Shown here: one piece after another, positions 1 through 6,204 of the stretch
Layout: every line of letters starts with the position of its first letter
How positions within the stretch are numbered: the stretch's first letter is position 1
DNA from: Candidatus Sulfotelmatobacter sp.
GTDB taxonomy: Bacteria > Acidobacteriota > Terriglobia > Terriglobales > Acidobacteriaceae
Assembly (NCBI GenBank): GCA_030037575.1
Contig: JASHRB010000614.1
Coordinates: forward strand, 1 to 6,783
Length of the DNA: 6,783 nucleotides
Direction: 5' to 3'
Program-made: the position numbers and the translations under genes
The notes under the pieces: model-generated
Told to the model about the DNA's origin: nothing
Database searches by the model: none
What the model saw: the letters and a program-made list of their open reading frames with translations, nothing else

Positions 1-1158
1 AAAGAGCCATTCGGCAAAAATTGCCAGCGAAAAAAGCTGCCGGAAGCTTCTTCCCAGCAAAAGAAGAATGGCCGACAGCACGGCTTGCAACAGCAGCGCC
101 GCCGATGGCGTGTGAAAGCGCGGATGCACCGCCGCCAGCGCCGGGAAGAAGTATCCATCCCGCGCCACCGCATATGGAATGCGGCCGCCGCTCATCACGG
201 TGCCGTTCAGTGTTACCAGCAGCGAAACCGCCATGCCGATTGCGACAATGTTTGCCCCCATGCTTCCCATGACTGCGGCCACCGCGTCCGAAGCCGGCCG
301 CGGCGTTGCGGCGATCGCCCTCGCGGGCAAAATGTATTGCACTGCAGCATTCATCAAAATGTACAAAAGTCCGACCGTGGCCACGCCTGCGATGAGCGCA
401 ATGGGAATGTTGCGGCCGGGCTGGCGCACTTCGCCTCCGACCATATTCAAATCGTTCCATCCGTCATACGCCCACAGCGCCGCCACCAGCGCAGCCATAA
501 AGCCCGCAACTCCGCCCTTCGCGTCCGTAAATGTTCCAGCAAAATTGCTCCAGCCGTGCGCGCTCACGCTGCCTGCCGCGCCGAAACAGATCGCCACGAT
601 TGCCAGGATGATGGCAACTTTCAGCAGTGTAAGAATCAGCTGAAATTCGCCCGCCTTCTTTACGCCAAGGTAGTTGAGAAAGGAAATCACAAGAGCCGCG
701 CCAATGGCCACGAGCTGGCCCCAGGTGATGGCAAACGGAACCGAAAGCGCATTGGTTGGGAAAAAAGAGAAGGCGGGAAACGTCCCGAGAATGCGAACCA
801 AACCCGTGGCGATGGTCGCAATCGATGCAGGCTTCGCGATCACAAACCAGGTCCAGGCATAAAGAAAGCCAGCCATCGGCCCATAGGCGTCGCGAACGTA
901 AACATATTCGCCCCCGGCCTGCGGCTTCATCGCGCCCAGCTCCGCGTAGGTGAGCGCCCCGAAGAACGACAGCACGCCTCCCACCAGCCACGCCAAGTAA
1001 ACCAGTTTGGCTGAGCCCACCGCCTGCATCATCTCGGTCGGAACCAGAAATATTCCGCTGCCGATGATGGTGCCCACAACCACCGCCGATGCGTGGCTTA
1101 CGCCAAGATCGCGGGAAAGCTCGGAGGGCCTTGCGGTTCGTTGGATTGCCTCAGGCAT
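1..1158 (-). CDS. APC-superfamily amino acid permease (LAT/SteT-like), C-terminus outside window
   Basis: This is probably an inner-membrane amino acid transporter or exchanger of the APC superfamily. Translating down from the ATG at 1158-1156 gives 386 residues without a stop to base 1, so the C-terminal part lies outside; family members are usually about 430-480 residues. Seen: a short polar N-terminus, then TM1 with the unwound GTIIGSGIF motif (residues 29-37), which binds the substrate backbone in this fold. A TM2-TM3 stretch contains AELGAMKPQAGGEYVYVRDAYG (split: AELGAMKP 72-79, GGEYVYVRDAYG 82-93). TM6 has WAYDGWN (229-235), followed by GGEVRQPGRNIP (241-252), typical of LAT/SLC7-like bacterial permeases such as SteT. 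About ten hydrophobic helices are visible. The gene lies 45 bp downstream of the symporter stop on the same strand, so co-transcription is likely. No convincing Shine-Dalgarno precedes the ATG. No other ATG, GTG or TTG lies in frame back to the TAG at 1206-1204, which supports this start. The substrate cannot be assigned. Confidence 0.93.
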   Translation of the reverse strand, partial: MPEAIQRTARPSELSRDLGVSHASAVVVGTIIGSGIFLVPTEMMQAVGSAKLVYLAWLVGGVLSFFGALTYAELGAMKPQAGGEYVYVRDAYGPMAGFLYAWTWFVIAKPASIATIATGLVRILGTFPAFSFFPTNALSVPFAITWGQLVAIGAALVISFLNYLGVKKAGEFQLILTLLKVAIILAIVAICFGAAGSVSAHGWSNFAGTFTDAKGGVAGFMAALVAALWAYDGWNDLNMVGGEVRQPGRNIPIALIAGVATVGLLYILMNAAVQYILPARAIAATPRPASDAVAAVMGSMGANIVAIGMAVSLLVTLNGTVMSGGRIPYAVARDGYFFPALAAVHPRFHTPSAALLLQAVLSAILLLLGRSFRQLFSLAIFAEWLF

Positions 1159-1203
1159 GATTGGAGTGAGCCAGTATACGCGACCAGAAGGCTCGATCGC
1201 CCG

Positions 1204-2628
1204 CTATGCGGCGCTGCTCAGACTAGCCACATATCCCGCAGCAAACGTCACTACACTCCCAACCATCACCCACCACGTCCACGGAACCCGTGCCCACAAA
1301 CACAAATACAATTCGACCCCGAAACCGCACAGCATACCCACGATCGCGCCGCGCTGATTTGCTTTCCTCGTCAGCACGCCCAACAGGAAAACTCCCAGCA
1401 ATCCGCCATAAGCGATCGAGGCAATTTGTAGCCCGGCTTCTACCACGCGGCCAATTTTATGCAACGCGAGCACCGCCAGCGCAAACAGGACCAGCGCCCA
1501 TACAAAAGTCGAAAAGCGCGAGAGCCGCATTCGCGTTCGCTCCTGGGCCTGTGGACGGAACGCCAAATAGAAATCCATGACCGAACTCGACGAGAGAGCA
1601 TTCAACGCCGCGCTCAAGTTCGACATGGCCGCCGCGAGAATCGCCGCGATCAGCAACCCCGAGATTCCATGCGGCATGCGGTTCACGATAAAGATCGGAT
1701 AAATTCGGTCTGGTGTCCCGAAATTGGCTGAGGGCGCGCCGTAATAGGCCCAAAGCATCACCCCCACGGTCAGAAACAATGCAAACTGAATTAGCACGGC
1801 GACGCCGCTCGCCATCAGGGCAGTTGCCGACTGCCTCTGGTTCCGCGCCGCGAGAAGCCGCTGAACAATAAGCTGGTCGGTCCCGTGGCTGGCGATGGTG
1901 AAGAATGTTCCGCCGATTAAGCCTGCCCAGAAGCTGTAGGGAATCCCAAGATTCGCGGCGAAATTGAATACCTGCAGTTTCCCGGCGCTGGCGGCGGCCT
2001 GGTGAATTGCCGGCCATCCTCCCGGCACGAGTTGCAGAATCGTGTAGAGGCCCACGATCGTGCCGCCGACATAAATCACGGTTTGCACCACATCGGTCCA
2101 GATCACCGCCGCCAGGCCGCCTTCAAAGGTATAGATCAACGTCAATATCGTGATGATCGCAATCGATGCCACCGCGCCCGTTCCCAGCGCGATCGAAACG
2201 ACAATCGCTACCGCGTAAACGCGCACTCCCTCTGCAGCCCCGCGGCTCAGCAGGAAGACTCCGGCGGTGAGCGAGCGCAATTGTCGCCCGAACCTTCGTT
2301 CGATCAGTTCGTAAGCCGTGTACAAATCTCCGCGAAAATAATGCGGCAGCAGGACGAAGCTGATGACAACCCGTCCCACCACATACCCCATGACAACCTG
2401 CAGGAAGGTCAGATTCGTGTCATAGGCAAGTCCCGGAATGCTGATGATGGTCAGGGTGCTGGTTTCGGCGGCGACGATGGAGAGGGTAATCGCCCACCAA
2501 GGAATCTCACGTCCCGCAAGGAAGTAGTCGCGCAGCGAGCGCTGGTGTTTGCGAAAGCGGAGCCCGAAGAGGGTAATGCCGATCAGATACAGCGCGACAA
2601 TCGCGAGATCGACTTTGTTCAGGCCCAT
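1204..2628 (-). CDS. Sodium:solute symporter (SSS/SLC5 family)
   Basis: This is a probable inner-membrane Na+-coupled symporter of the SSS (SLC5/PutP/vSGLT) family, 474 residues, near full length for compact members with about 13 helices. Seen: GREIPWWAITLSIVAAET (39-56) in the first core helix region; a YTFEGGLAAVIWTDVVQT stretch (166-183), the classic SSS signature with GG and TD..Q; SHGTDQLIVQRLLAARN (247-263); and AAAMSNLSAALNALSSSS (332-349) ending in MDFY, the core helix that carries Na2-site serines in vSGLT. The ATG at 2628-2626 starts just before the first hydrophobic helix, with no strong ribosome site. The stop TAG is at 1206-1204. It leads a likely two-gene unit with the APC permease and is divergent from a GlcNAc kinase-like gene, which suggests import of a sugar, amino sugar or related organic solute. 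SSS substrates range over sugars, amino acids, sialic acid and carboxylates, so the exact substrate is not assigned. Confidence 0.95.
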   Translation of the reverse strand: MGLNKVDLAIVALYLIGITLFGLRFRKHQRSLRDYFLAGREIPWWAITLSIVAAETSTLTIISIPGLAYDTNLTFLQVVMGYVVGRVVISFVLLPHYFRGDLYTAYELIERRFGRQLRSLTAGVFLLSRGAAEGVRVYAVAIVVSIALGTGAVASIAIITILTLIYTFEGGLAAVIWTDVVQTVIYVGGTIVGLYTILQLVPGGWPAIHQAAASAGKLQVFNFAANLGIPYSFWAGLIGGTFFTIASHGTDQLIVQRLLAARNQRQSATALMASGVAVLIQFALFLTVGVMLWAYYGAPSANFGTPDRIYPIFIVNRMPHGISGLLIAAILAAAMSNLSAALNALSSSSVMDFYLAFRPQAQERTRMRLSRFSTFVWALVLFALAVLALHKIGRVVEAGLQIASIAYGGLLGVFLLGVLTRKANQRGAIVGMLCGFGVELYLCLWARVPWTWWVMVGSVVTFAAGYVASLSSAA

Positions 2629-2643
2629 GCGCGAATCGCTTTT

Positions 2644-2649
2644 ATTATC
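2644..2649 (-). promoter_or_regulatory. Possible -10 element for the symporter operon
   Basis: On the minus strand the hexamer GATAAT lies 15 bases upstream of the symporter ATG within an AT-rich patch (GATAATAAAAG) in otherwise GC-rich DNA. No convincing -35 hexamer is visible at the expected distance. If used, it would give a very short 5' leader, consistent with the lack of a Shine-Dalgarno sequence. This is a weak match to the sigma-70 consensus. Confidence 0.25.
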
Positions 2650-2789
2650 GCGCGGCGAGTCGCGAATGCGAGTGAGTCTTTAGGAACCGGCGTCGTGCGA
2701 AAGGCGAAGCGGCAAAAAACTTGCTACCAAACTCCCCTCATAAAGCTGGGAACTAGCAACCGAGAACGGAGAACTGATAGAACTAACGC

Positions 2790-3698
2790 GTGGCTTATTA
2801 CTTGGGCATCGATGGCGGCGGCACGAAAACGACCTGCGCAATCGGAGATGAAACTTCGCTTCTCGCCACGGCTGTCACCGGAGGCAGCAATATCACTCGT
2901 GTGGGCGAAGTGCGCGCCCGCGAGTCTCTGCACCAGGCCGTGCGTCATGCCAGCACCGTCGCAGGAATCGGCGCTTCACAGTTGCAACGCGCATGCGCGG
3001 GTGTTGCCGGTGCAGGGCGCAAAGAAGTTGCCGAAGTGATTCACAAGCTGCTTGCCGAGGTCATTCCAGGTGAAATTCAAGTGATGGACGACATGCCCAT
3101 TGCGTTGGAAGCGGCGTTCGGCCAAGGTCCGGGCGTCATTGTGATCGCCGGAACCGGTTCGTTTGCTTATGGCCGCAACTCGGCGGGAACGACGGCGCGC
3201 GCCGGGGGCTGGGGTTTTGCGATCTCCGACGAAGGTTCAGCTCACTGGATTGGACGTTCCACCGTTCGCGAGATTCTGCGCACGAGAGACAAGACCGGGA
3301 TAACTCCACCATTACTCGACAAGCTGACGCAGGCTTGCGGGGTGAGTTCTTTCAACGAATTTATCCGCTCGGCCAACTCCCGCATGGACTTTGCCGCGTT
3401 CTTCCCGGCCATTTTGGCATCAGCTGATGACGGCGATCTCTGCGCCCGAAAAGCCCTCGGCGAGGCGGGCGCGGAACTTGCCCGCCTCGCCGCTACGGTG
3501 ATCGCAAGATTGTTCGACAAGCACTCATCCTCTTCCATCCCGCTGGCCACGCTGGGAGGCGTCTTTTGTCATGCCTCTGTCGTGCGCGAAGTTTTCCATC
3601 GTGAAATTCGCAAGCTTCATTCGTCGGTCGACTTCCATAGGGAAATGATCGAGCCGGTGCTCGGCGCGCTGCAGATGGCGCGCCGGGGCACAAAATAA
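2790..3698 (+). CDS. N-acetylglucosamine kinase-like protein (BadF/BadG/BcrA/BcrD ATPase family)
   Basis: This is a probable cytoplasmic ATP-dependent amino-sugar kinase that would phosphorylate GlcNAc or a similar sugar at C6, feeding amino-sugar catabolism or cell-wall recycling. It has 302 residues, close to the usual 290-340 of NAGK-type members of the BadF/BadG/BcrA/BcrD (ASKHA fold) family. Seen: phosphate-1 loop GIDGGGTKT (6-14); CAGVAGAG (69-76); Asp-Asp at 100-101 in VMDDMPIAL, where the catalytic base sits in NAGK; phosphate-2 loop GTGS (121-124); GGWGFAISDEGSAHWIG (139-155), matching the family WG..xGDEGSA.WI signature; and an adenosine-side GGV (256-258). The start is GTG at 2790, placed a few residues before the DGGGTKT loop as in relatives; no ATG or strong ribosome site is nearby. 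It lacks the cysteines of the benzoyl-CoA reductase activase FeS subunits, so the kinase role is favoured. GlcN, GlcNAc or another hexose as substrate remains open. Confidence 0.92.
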   Translation: MAYYLGIDGGGTKTTCAIGDETSLLATAVTGGSNITRVGEVRARESLHQAVRHASTVAGIGASQLQRACAGVAGAGRKEVAEVIHKLLAEVIPGEIQVMDDMPIALEAAFGQGPGVIVIAGTGSFAYGRNSAGTTARAGGWGFAISDEGSAHWIGRSTVREILRTRDKTGITPPLLDKLTQACGVSSFNEFIRSANSRMDFAAFFPAILASADDGDLCARKALGEAGAELARLAATVIARLFDKHSSSSIPLATLGGVFCHASVVREVFHREIRKLHSSVDFHREMIEPVLGALQMARRGTK

Positions 3699-3727
3699 GG
3701 GAACACGCACGCCGGATTTGCTTCGCC

Positions 3728-4468
3728 ATGACTCTTCGCGATTCCAGTGCAGCGCCTGAGGCAGTCGATCTTGCGCGGCACATCCGCGCATACGATCAAG
3801 CGCATTCCGAAACCATTGCAGATGCTGCCCTTACCGAAGACGTTGCCTTGGCCCTGCTCAATGGCCGCGACCTGCCGGCCAGTTCCGTCGAGGAAATCGG
3901 CAAGAACGAATCTGTTTTGAAGTCGCGCAAAGTGTGCGTCGCGCTGGCTGCTCATCCACGTGCTCCGCGCCGCCTGTCGGTGCGTCTGATCCGGCAGTTC
4001 TACCCCTTCGACCTGATGCGGTTCGCTCTGAGCCCAGCGGTTGCGCCGGACCTGAAACGGATCGCCGATGACCTGCTGATTGCGCGCCTTGCTTCGATTT
4101 CTCTGGGCGAGCGTTTTTCACTGGCTCGCCGCGCGTCGGGCGCCGTTGCGGCCGCCTTGCTGCTCGACAAAGAATGCCGCATTTTTCGCTCCGCGCTCGA
4201 GAACAGCCGGCTCACCGAGATGGCGGTCGTCAAGGCGCTGGCTCATGCCGGGGCAGCACTTGTTGAAGTGGTCTGCCGTCATCCGAAATGGTCGGTGCGT
4301 AGGGAAATCCGCGTCGCCTTGCTGCGCAACCAGCACACGCCGCTCGCACGCGCGGTGGAATTCGCCCGCTCTTTGCCTCCACCGCTGCTGCGCGATGTGC
4401 TGCACAGTTCACGACTGCCCGAGAAAATGAAACGCTATGTTGGAGAGGAGTTGAAGAACAGGAAATGA
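3728..4468 (+). CDS. Alpha-helical repeat (HEAT/LRV-like) protein of unknown function
   Basis: I do not recognise a named family. The 246-residue product has no signal peptide or membrane segment, so it is probably cytosolic. From about residue 65 it is a run of short amphipathic helices rich in Leu, Ala and Arg, with recurring units of the type V.LA.HP.AP..L (70-83), ALSPAVAPDLKRIADDLL (100-117), ALENSRLTEMAVVKAL (156-171), VVCRHPKWSVRREIRVALL (181-199) and LLRNQHTPLARAVEFA (198-213). The spacing and the HP/SP/NS turn followed by a helix resemble HEAT or leucine-rich-repeat-variant (LRV) units, which usually form a curved protein-binding solenoid. No enzyme motif is visible. The ATG at 3728 lies 29 bp after the kinase stop on the same strand, with only a weak GGA upstream, so co-transcription with the kinase is likely. 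The gene's stop faces the stop of the SDR gene across 22 bp. A scaffold or regulatory role is a guess. Confidence 0.85.
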   Translation: MTLRDSSAAPEAVDLARHIRAYDQAHSETIADAALTEDVALALLNGRDLPASSVEEIGKNESVLKSRKVCVALAAHPRAPRRLSVRLIRQFYPFDLMRFALSPAVAPDLKRIADDLLIARLASISLGERFSLARRASGAVAAALLLDKECRIFRSALENSRLTEMAVVKALAHAGAALVEVVCRHPKWSVRREIRVALLRNQHTPLARAVEFARSLPPPLLRDVLHSSRLPEKMKRYVGEELKNRK

Positions 4469-4490
4469 CGAAGTGATGCCGGGAACGCCC

Positions 4491-5234
4491 TCAGCGTCCA
4501 CCGCCGACTTGCAAAATCGCACCGGTGACATACGATGCCGCCGGCGAAAGCAGCCACAGGACCGCCTCGGCTACTTCCCGGGGCGTGCCTGCGCGTTGCA
4601 TTGGAATGCTCGGCATTAATCGATTGATCCGATCCGGGTCACCGTTGGCTGCATGCAGCCCGGTTTCAATCAACCCGGGAGCGACGGCGTTTACTCGAAT
4701 TCCTTCGATCGCAACCTCGCGTGCCAAACCCACTGTGAAGGAATCGATCGCTCTCTTCGACGCGGCATAATGAACCCATTCTCCCGCCGATCCCACTTCC
4801 GCCGCGCGGGAAGAGATATTCACGATCGCTCCGCCCTGGGCGCCACGCTTCGTCGACATACGACGCGCAGCCTCGCGCGCGCAAAGAAACGCCCCCGTCA
4901 CATTCACGGCCATCACGCGCTGGATCGCTTCCGCAGTCACGTCCTCTAGGCGCGCAAATCCGCCGGTAATCGCGGCGTTGTTGACCAGGACTCTAATGGG
5001 CCCCTGTTCGTGTTCCGCCGTCTCAAACAACCGGATCACGTCTTTTTTCGCTGGCCACATCGGCCTGAATGGCAACCACGCGCCCGCCGGAAGAAACAAT
5101 TTTGTGAACCACTGCCAACGCCTCAGCCTCGCCGCGAACTTTGCCGCTAGTTTGGCGATCGCAGCTCCGATTCCGCGGCTCCCGCCGGTTACGATTAACG
5201 TTCCCAAATCGGCTTGGCCGGCGCTGGAATCCAT
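4491..5234 (-). CDS. SDR-family oxidoreductase (FabG-like), apparently with an internal double frame disruption
   Basis: This is a short-chain dehydrogenase/reductase of the classical FabG-like type, 247 residues, expected to be an NAD(P)-dependent cytosolic reductase of unassigned substrate. Seen: cofactor loop TGGSRGIG (16-23), VNNAA (84-88), active-site Asn111 in MAVNVTGAF, catalytic Ser around 141-142 in IVNISS, Tyr156 and Lys160 in YAASK, RVNAVAPG (180-187) and C-terminal YVTGAILQVGGG (235-246). Residues 33-62 do not look like an SDR (Trp/Arg/Phe-rich). In another frame the same DNA (5130 to 5044) reads EAEALAVVHKIVSSGG, then RVVAIQADVASEK, which is the expected helix and third strand. 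The frame is regained at an A6 run (5048-5043 on the minus strand). Roughly ten residues, covering the second beta strand that selects NAD or NADP, also seem to be absent near residue 32. The gene may be damaged, or the reading may reflect assembly error. The start ATG at 5234 fits the family N-terminus. Confidence 0.85.
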   Translation of the reverse strand: MDSSAGQADLGTLIVTGGSRGIGAAIAKLAAKFAARLRRWQWFTKLFLPAGAWLPFRPMWPAKKDVIRLFETAEHEQGPIRVLVNNAAITGGFARLEDVTAEAIQRVMAVNVTGAFLCAREAARRMSTKRGAQGGAIVNISSRAAEVGSAGEWVHYAASKRAIDSFTVGLAREVAIEGIRVNAVAPGLIETGLHAANGDPDRINRLMPSIPMQRAGTPREVAEAVLWLLSPAASYVTGAILQVGGGR

Positions 5235-5319
5235 GATCTCAACACTTTAGCAAAATCGACCACCAAAACCCCCGCGCCGCTGCTTCCTGGAGATCGTTCC
5301 GAAGCCCCGCGTCTGCGGC

Positions 5320-5340
5320 GGCGGAAGCCGGAATTCCGCC
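5320..5340. repeat. Short inverted repeat in the divergent gap
   Basis: GGCGGAA at 5320-5326 pairs perfectly with TTCCGCC at 5334-5340 around a 7-base spacer. It lies between the SDR gene and the HEGGH membrane protein gene, about 85 bases upstream of the SDR start and 125 upstream of the other. It could be an operator-like site or an RNA hairpin in a leader, but a 7-bp stem in GC-rich DNA can occur by chance. Confidence 0.3.
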
Positions 5341-5408
5341 TACGCTCGTAATTCTTTGCCGGGGAAAGCGAGCAACAGCATCCGCGGTTCCGATAATCCT
5401 TGGTAATC

Positions 5409-5437
5409 TGTCGCTCGCCGCGCGTGAACAATAAAAT
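5409..5437 (+). promoter_or_regulatory. Possible promoter of the HEGGH membrane protein gene
   Basis: A TAAAAT hexamer at 5432-5437 sits in a local AT-rich patch 26 bases upstream of the ATG and matches the -10 consensus in five of six positions. The hexamer at a 17-base spacing (TGTCGC, 5409-5414) is a poor -35. A transcript starting near 5444 would carry a short leader with a GGAA ribosome-site candidate at 5452-5455. Confidence 0.3.
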
Positions 5438-5463
5438 CGCACCATCACCTTGGAATCGAAACC

Positions 5464-6078
5464 ATGCTCGACTTCCTGCGCTCCCTTTTCGACGCGCCAT
5501 TTTTTGACCGGCCCTGGCAGTCGGTTTCGCGCCCGGTGCAACTCGCGTGGCTGATCTTTTATGCGGGATTTCTCGGCTATGCATTTTCTATGCACGGCCA
5601 CATGCTGTTCATCGATCTCGGGAATCTGGTCGTCCACGAAGGGGGGCACAATCTCTTCGGATGGTTTGGCCCCACTCTCGGCCTCTGGGGAGGCACTCTG
5701 CTCCAATGGCTTGTGCCATTTCTTCTTGCGGTTTATTTCTTCACCGAGCGCCAGACCACGGGCTTTGTCTTCTGCATCTTCTTCTTTTTCGAAAACTGGC
5801 TTTACACCGCCGAATATATGGCCGACGCGCGAGCGCAGGTTCTGCCGCTGGTTACCACCGGCGAACCGGAGTTTGCCGAGCACGATTTCTATCGAATTTT
5901 CTCGAGTCTTGGCGTTCTCAACTACGACACGACCATCGCCGCCGTCGTTCGCACACTAGGGTGGTGCGGGATGATTGGGGTGGCGATTTGGTTAGCTCTC
6001 CGGCCAGTCGGTAAAGCGCAGCAGTCAAAAGAAGACACAGCCTTGGAAGCCCGCTTCATCGACTGCTTGCGAAAGTAA
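5464..6078 (+). CDS. Integral membrane protein with HEGGH (HEXXH-type) motif, putative M50-like metalloprotease
   Basis: This 204-residue protein has about four or five hydrophobic segments (roughly residues 26-45, 46-57 leading into the motif, 70-93, 98-116 and 157-179) and a charged C-terminal tail. Residues 58-62 are HEGGH, fitting the zinc-protease HEXXH consensus. The motif follows a hydrophobic run (MLFIDLGNLVV) and precedes a Gly-rich helix (GPTLGLWGGTLLQWLVP, 69-85). This arrangement recalls site-2-protease (M50) relatives, where HEXXH lies at a membrane helix and a GG.L..L.P segment follows. The usual second M50 motif (LDG-type Asp) is not seen; Glu110, Glu117 or Asp121 (FENWLYTAEYMADAR) are candidate third ligands. 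Substrate and role are unknown, and it might be a non-proteolytic membrane protein. The ATG at 5464 has a modest GGAA upstream with 8-base spacing. It is transcribed away from the SDR gene, and the following gene is a transposase, so it appears monocistronic. Confidence 0.85.
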   Translation: MLDFLRSLFDAPFFDRPWQSVSRPVQLAWLIFYAGFLGYAFSMHGHMLFIDLGNLVVHEGGHNLFGWFGPTLGLWGGTLLQWLVPFLLAVYFFTERQTTGFVFCIFFFFENWLYTAEYMADARAQVLPLVTTGEPEFAEHDFYRIFSSLGVLNYDTTIAAVVRTLGWCGMIGVAIWLALRPVGKAQQSKEDTALEARFIDCLRK

Positions 6079-6102
6079 CGGCTGATCGCTTCTGCCTGCA
6101 CA

Positions 6103-6117
6103 CCCGCGCCCCGCGGG
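6103..6117 (+). terminator. GC-rich hairpin after the membrane protein gene
   Basis: CCCGCG (6103-6108) and CGCGGG (6112-6117) can form a 6-bp all-GC stem with a three-base CCC loop, starting 24 bases after the stop codon. No T-run follows, so it is not a standard intrinsic terminator. It might act as a transcript-end stabiliser. Confidence 0.25.
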
Positions 6118-6204
6118 GAGCAAGGTCGCAGTGATGGGTGTTAAGGGCATGTAACAAAATAAGTAAACCATCTGTAGGGATCGGAAGTATATGCTGTCCC
6201 TGTA

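Noticed and set aside
464..991. Minus-strand open frame of 175 codons
   Set aside because: It is an off-frame reading of the same strand as the permease, which is continuous in another frame from 1158 to base 1.
85..1014. Long plus-strand open frame (309 codons)
   Set aside because: It is rich in Arg, His and Gln with no family motif, and lies opposite a clear APC permease; it is an antisense shadow in GC-rich DNA.
2002..3039. Plus-strand open frame of 345 codons spanning the divergent gap
   Set aside because: It overlaps the antisense of the symporter and the start of the kinase in another frame; its composition is unlike a protein and it has no recognisable domain.
2790..3698. Benzoyl-CoA or 2-hydroxyacyl-CoA dehydratase activase assignment for the kinase
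   Set aside because: The cysteines that bind the bridging iron-sulfur cluster in activases are absent, and the WG...SDEGSAHWIG motif favours the NAGK-type branch.
5239..5883. Minus-strand open frame of 214 codons opposite the membrane protein
   Set aside because: Its charged, motif-free sequence mirrors the hydrophobic codons of the HEGGH protein, which has better protein character.
6109..6118. CCCCGCGGGG palindrome as a protein-binding site
   Set aside because: It overlaps the better 6103-6117 hairpin and such GC palindromes are expected in this composition.
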